DNA of 53,092 bases, from the IMG/VR virus record IMGVR_UViG_3300025086_000036, positions 1 through 53,092 of that record; one strand, given 5' to 3'. Below the pieces are notes generated by a model. It made no database searches, was not told the origin of the DNA, and saw only the letters and a program-made list of their open reading frames with translations. Source of the DNA: a virus. How positions within the stretch are numbered: the first letter of the stretch is position 1; each line of letters starts with the position of its first letter. Below, one piece after another: positions 50,195-53,092 of this stretch. Made by a program: the position numbers and the translations under genes.

Positions 50195-50704
50195 ATGGAA
50201 GAAGAAGTAACAGAAAATGAAAAGGTAATGAAGGAGTTTGATTGGAAACAACACATACGAGATGTGTATAATGATATGGCAGATGATATAGAATATCTCT
50301 TCCCTAACAATTCCACTGAAGCCTTCATGACAGCAATATGGAAGATGTCAATAGATGTATTAGAAGGTATGGAAGTACAAGTAATTGTTGATGATAAAGA
50401 TGATTTATACATCAGCAGTGGCGACCCATCCTTTGTGTCATTTGAAGGACATGAAGATGAACTAGTAAACGGCGCACCGATGAGAATACCGATTAAATGT
50501 TGGATTCACACTCATCCTTTTGGTCAGGCTTATTTCAGTTCAACTGATTGGTCAACAATTAACACTTGGAAACCTATACTAAAGTCTGCTATTGTTCTTG
50601 GTGATAACCAATACTTAGCATTCAATCCTGAAACTATTGTAGCAAAGAAGGTTTTCTATGGGCTACTAGAACAAAAGAGTTCATACAGTGGGGAAGAGGA
50701 ATGA
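50195..50704 (+). CDS. JAMM/MPN+ metalloisopeptidase
   Basis: 169 residues from ATG 50195, chosen for the strong GAGGAGG just upstream; a longer in-frame start lies in the preceding gene. The core WIHTHPFGQAYFSSTDW has His105, His107, Ser115 and Asp118 in the exact H-x-H-P-x6-S-x2-D spacing of active JAMM enzymes. Glu42 in FPNNSTEAF is a candidate for the catalytic Glu. It would cleave after the GG of the beta-grasp protein at 43988 to expose the di-glycine, or remove it from targets. Virus-encoded JAMM enzymes without an E1 also process tail assembly proteins, so other roles are possible. Confidence 0.85.
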   Translation: MEEEVTENEKVMKEFDWKQHIRDVYNDMADDIEYLFPNNSTEAFMTAIWKMSIDVLEGMEVQVIVDDKDDLYISSGDPSFVSFEGHEDELVNGAPMRIPIKCWIHTHPFGQAYFSSTDWSTINTWKPILKSAIVLGDNQYLAFNPETIVAKKVFYGLLEQKSSYSGEEE

Positions 50705-50931
50705 GATTGATTAGTTTAGTAACTAATTCAGGTGTCACTACTCTAAAGGTAGATGATATTAGTGGGTATTGTATTAATGAAGAAGCACAAGGTATGTTGA
50801 AGAAAAACACATACGTTACTGATATTCATATGATTAGTGGCACTATATTTACTAGTCATATGAGTGAAGCACAACTTCATGCGTTTGAAGATGTAATGCA
50901 CGAAAGAAGGAAGGCGAAAGAAGATGAGTGA
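50701..50931 (+). CDS. Small uncharacterised protein downstream of JAMM
   Basis: 76 residues overlapping the JAMM gene by 4 nt. Begins MRLISLVTNSGVTTLKVDD; beta-rich N-terminal half then a helix (EAQLHAFEDVMHERRK). The two-strand start is faintly beta-grasp-like, but it lacks a GG tail. Overlaps the next gene by 8 nt. Confidence 0.5.
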   Translation: MRLISLVTNSGVTTLKVDDISGYCINEEAQGMLKKNTYVTDIHMISGTIFTSHMSEAQLHAFEDVMHERRKAKEDE

Positions 50932-51109
50932 AGTAGAAGAGATAGTAATAGTAAAGTTAAGGCAACGAGCCGAAATAGGTAAGAGAAAGTATAATACTAC
51001 TATGGAAAGGAAAGACCTAACTCGTAAAGCATGGTTAATTCATGCACAGGAGGAGGCTCTTGACCTAGCAGTATATTTACAAAAATGTATAATGATGGAG
51101 GAAGAATAA
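50924..51109 (+). CDS. Short MazG-like nucleotide pyrophosphohydrolase
   Basis: 61 residues of the layout VKLRQRAEIGKRKYNTTMER, then KAWLIHAQEEALDLAVYLQK. The EEALD segment gives the E-E-x-x-D metal-binding motif of all-alpha NTP pyrophosphatases, and R-x-x-x-G-x-x-K-Y before it is typical of short phage members. Its role is probably to hydrolyse dNTPs or (p)ppGpp-like signals. It overlaps the previous gene. Confidence 0.6.
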   Translation: MSEVEEIVIVKLRQRAEIGKRKYNTTMERKDLTRKAWLIHAQEEALDLAVYLQKCIMMEEE

Positions 51110-51454
51110 ATGAATAAAAGTAAAAAATTGATAGAAGATGCGAATGATGTAGCGAAAGGTGTTAAAACACTAGTAAAACATAACACGGAACTGTTAGACC
51201 TTGTTTGTTTTATGCGAAAAATGTTGGATGACTGTATGATTAACAAGAATGGTATAACTGAACAGATTGATTTCTCTCATAAGAAATTAGATAGGGCATT
51301 TACCATTATGATGGAAGTTGAACATGAAAAGGCTATGATAAAGGAAGCAAAACGTCTAGAAAAGACTGATAACCTACATGTTGAAGGGATAATTGCATTC
51401 AATGACAGTCCCGCACCTACCATTGATGACTTTTATGGAGATGAAGAAATATGA
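51110..51454 (+). CDS. Helical uncharacterised protein
   Basis: 114 residues; ATG directly after the previous stop, with GGAGGAAG just upstream. All-helical, with Met/Lys-rich segments and an acidic end (DDFYGDEEI). Overlaps the lipoprotein gene by 4 nt. No family. Confidence 0.5.
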   Translation: MNKSKKLIEDANDVAKGVKTLVKHNTELLDLVCFMRKMLDDCMINKNGITEQIDFSHKKLDRAFTIMMEVEHEKAMIKEAKRLEKTDNLHVEGIIAFNDSPAPTIDDFYGDEEI

Positions 51455-51942
51455 GCGATAATACATTAACTATGGAAAATAGCAGACAAACAACCCTTAA
51501 GGAGTATGGTTTTGTATTCTTAATACTAACAACATTGTTAGCAGGATGTACAATTCCAACACCCGATGAAGTGTTTGATGAAGAAACACAAGCACCAAAA
51601 GAATGGACAACCATTAATGGTACGTTTACATTTTTAATTAACGATGTGAATAATTCTACATATCAGACTGTTTGGTTAGATGTTAATACTACTTATGGTT
51701 TGATTGAGTTAGATTATTTTAATTATAATGTAACTCATCTTAGTTTTGATATTGTGAATAACTCTGTTATATTTAACAACTATTCATTTAATATCGAGGG
51801 TCATCTTCTGCAAGACGGCTTACTATGGAATACAGGATATGCACCACAATTTGGAAATGCAACACTTATGTTTGCTACTTTCCCATTTGATGTAACAGTT
51901 GAATATGAAGTAAAGTATCGTGTATGGAATGGTAGAGAATGA
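51451..51942 (+). CDS. Putative secreted lipoprotein with many N-glycosylation sequons
   Basis: 163 residues. The N-terminus has a hydrophobic stretch (FVFLILTTLLAGC) ending in a lipobox LLAGC, with Cys33 as the lipid-modified residue (Cys26 if ATG at codon 8 is used). The rest is a beta-rich domain with eight N-x-S/T sequons (Asn56, 67, 68, 79, 93, 103, 110, 136). It is probably exported and attached to the archaeal membrane's outer face, then glycosylated. Possible jobs: superinfection exclusion, receptor masking, or surface modification. Composition is unlike the neighbours. Confidence 0.7.
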   Translation: MSDNTLTMENSRQTTLKEYGFVFLILTTLLAGCTIPTPDEVFDEETQAPKEWTTINGTFTFLINDVNNSTYQTVWLDVNTTYGLIELDYFNYNVTHLSFDIVNNSVIFNNYSFNIEGHLLQDGLLWNTGYAPQFGNATLMFATFPFDVTVEYEVKYRVWNGRE

Positions 51943-52340
51943 AGAAGAAAGCAATAACCGTTCAGTTCCCTGCTCCGCTACCTGCGGATATAACTTGTCC
52001 TATTTGTGAAGGTAATAAGTGTAAGGTTTGTGAAATGAGTGGTAAAATAAAACTAGTAGTTGATGCTAAAGTCCCAATACAAAAGGCATTGATAGTAAAG
52101 TATGTCGCTAACAATATTAACTCAATAAGTTCAGATTTGTCTAAGAACTATGGTTTAGTTCCTGATATAGAAACAATGGAAGTTTTCGAACATCCTGAGA
52201 ATAGAACATATGAGATAATTAAGATTAGTAGTTTAGGGGGCGTGGTGTATATTGCCACAAGAGTTGATGACGTTGAGGGAATTAGAACGTTCACATCTCT
52301 AAAAGATTTGAATAGATTTAAGGAAGGTTGGTACGAATGA
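51939..52340 (+). CDS. Zinc-binding protein with DnaJ-like Cys repeats
   Basis: 133 residues; near residue 20 the sequence ITCPICEGNKCKVCEMSGK has C-x2-C-x4-C-x2-C with Gly, resembling one zinc module of DnaJ. The rest is alpha/beta (VAKVPIQKALIVKYVANN). It overlaps the lipoprotein stop by 4 nt. Could be a small chaperone-like or nucleic-acid-binding protein. Confidence 0.55.
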   Translation: MKKKAITVQFPAPLPADITCPICEGNKCKVCEMSGKIKLVVDAKVPIQKALIVKYVANNINSISSDLSKNYGLVPDIETMEVFEHPENRTYEIIKISSLGGVVYIATRVDDVEGIRTFTSLKDLNRFKEGWYE

Positions 52341-52567
52341 GTAAAGAGTTAGAAACGGTATTAAGAATACCAAGAAATGCGACAATGGAAATGATAGTAA
52401 AGAAAGGACAATATTACAAAATAGATGTAGTAGATGTTAGGTGGTACACAAATGGTAAACCGTCTAGAAAAGGAATCCGAATGAATATGGATGAACTAGA
52501 TGTTTTGCTGAAAGGTTTGACTAAGATTAATGATAATTACAAGGTGAATACTGATGAGTCTAATTAG
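52337..52567 (+). CDS. Small uncharacterised protein
   Basis: 76 residues starting MSKELETVLRIPRN; ATG 52337 overlaps the preceding stop (ATGA) and GGAAGG lies upstream, preferred to an in-frame start three codons earlier. Mixed alpha/beta. Overlaps the ligase gene by 14 nt. Confidence 0.5.
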   Translation: MSKELETVLRIPRNATMEMIVKKGQYYKIDVVDVRWYTNGKPSRKGIRMNMDELDVLLKGLTKINDNYKVNTDESN

Positions 52568-53092
52568 ATTCGCTAGAATGTGTGAAGCAATAGAACAACA
52601 GAATAGAACAACAGATAAGATTAGAATATTAGATGAATCACTTAGTTCATTTAGTAATCCTAATGTTGTATTAGATATTCTATCATTAAATCTTGAGACT
52701 AATAACATCGGTAATAAGAGAGCAGTCACATGGATTGCTAACTCATTACAGATGTTCGAAGACGAGGTTAAATCTCAAGCAGGAATGTGGAGTGATTTAG
52801 GTGAAGGAATATACAAGTTTCTAGATGGTGAGTGGAACAATGATTCTAACTATACAATCAGAAATATGTATTCTCTTTTGACATTAGATTGTTCTTCTAT
52901 CAATAGTAATTCATACACTATGATTAATGAAGCATTAAATAAAATGTCAGCATTAGAAGTTAAGTGGTTTATTCGCTATTGGCTTAGACATCCTAGAAAC
53001 GGTATCGGGGAAAAGGCTCTTTCTTCTCTATTAAAGCGTAGGTTCAACTCTCGATTTCGTGAGGAATACCTCAAACTGCATTCGCCTTCTGA
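52554..53092 (+). CDS. ATP-dependent DNA ligase, N-terminal part (cut by window edge)
   Basis: The open frame runs from ATG 52554 to the right edge. It matches the helical N-terminal domain of archaeal/eukaryotic-type ATP ligases: FARMCEAIEQQNRTTDKIRI at the start, and LEVKWFIRYWLRHPRNGIGE followed by KALSSLLKRRF, the (L-x-L-K-W-x-I-R-x-x-L-x-x-x-R-x-G-I-G-E) signature. The adenylation domain would lie beyond the edge. It is a second ligase gene beside the one at 11313; this one is in the rightward early block, so it is the better candidate for replication. Confidence 0.8.
   Translation, partial: MSLIRFARMCEAIEQQNRTTDKIRILDESLSSFSNPNVVLDILSLNLETNNIGNKRAVTWIANSLQMFEDEVKSQAGMWSDLGEGIYKFLDGEWNNDSNYTIRNMYSLLTLDCSSINSNSYTMINEALNKMSALEVKWFIRYWLRHPRNGIGEKALSSLLKRRFNSRFREEYLKLHSPS

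Noticed and set aside
1-53092. tRNA genes and insertion sequences
   Set aside because: No GGTTCRA-type T-arm with a matching acceptor stem, and no transposase or terminal inverted repeats were seen by eye.

Overview
The window looks like part of the genome of a tailed (HK97-fold) double-stranded DNA virus of archaea, probably marine. The viral side rests on a large terminase, a portal, a prohead protease fused to a scaffold-like tail, a major capsid protein and tail-completion or tube proteins, all on one strand. The archaeal side rests on a full-length transcription factor B (zinc ribbon plus two cyclin repeats) and on TATA-box promoters about 25 nt ahead of leaderless ATG codons. The DNA is AT-rich and the genes are tightly packed, often with ATGA overlaps, with GGAGG or GGTGA ribosome sites inside operons. 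I cannot name the host from sequence alone. Marine Group II (Poseidoniales) or a marine Nitrososphaerota host are the obvious candidates.

Layout. (1) About 33140 down to 1, minus strand: one long late operon. It runs from large uncharacterised proteins through a zincin, terminase, LAGLIDADG protein, small basic proteins, portal, a ligase-like protein, protease/scaffold, capsid protein, membrane proteins, a small Arf/Ras-like GTPase and connector to a tail tube protein cut by the left edge. (2) About 33180 to 37600, mostly minus: short transcription units, most with the same promoter module, namely an inverted repeat ACAAAGT / ACCATATGGT / ACTTTGT about 25 nt from an ACCCYATATA box, often followed by a leaderless ATG and a 3' hairpin. 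(3) About 37600 to 39420: no convincing genes; candidate structured RNA and an AT-rich segment with GATAAACG iterons, a likely replication origin at the strand switch. (4) 39423 to the right end, plus strand: early or metabolic genes, including a glycosylase-like protein, a B12-dependent ribonucleotide reductase, TFB, a MazG-like protein, a lipoprotein and the start of an ATP-dependent DNA ligase.

Two things stand out. First, about fifteen otherwise unrelated proteins of the late operon begin with the same short peptide, M-(S/N/K/D)-W-x-x-(I/V/L)-(L/I/V)-K. The same peptide recurs at the C-terminus of the prohead protease/scaffold and of a few others. I propose it is a capsid-targeting or packaging tag, by analogy with the targeting peptides of T4 internal proteins. 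Second, the right arm encodes parts of a ubiquitin-like conjugation system: a 66-residue beta-grasp protein ending GGY, an E1/ThiF-like adenylating enzyme, a JAMM isopeptidase with a canonical motif, and a possible E2-like domain. The C-terminal Tyr after GG would require trimming by the JAMM enzyme before activation.
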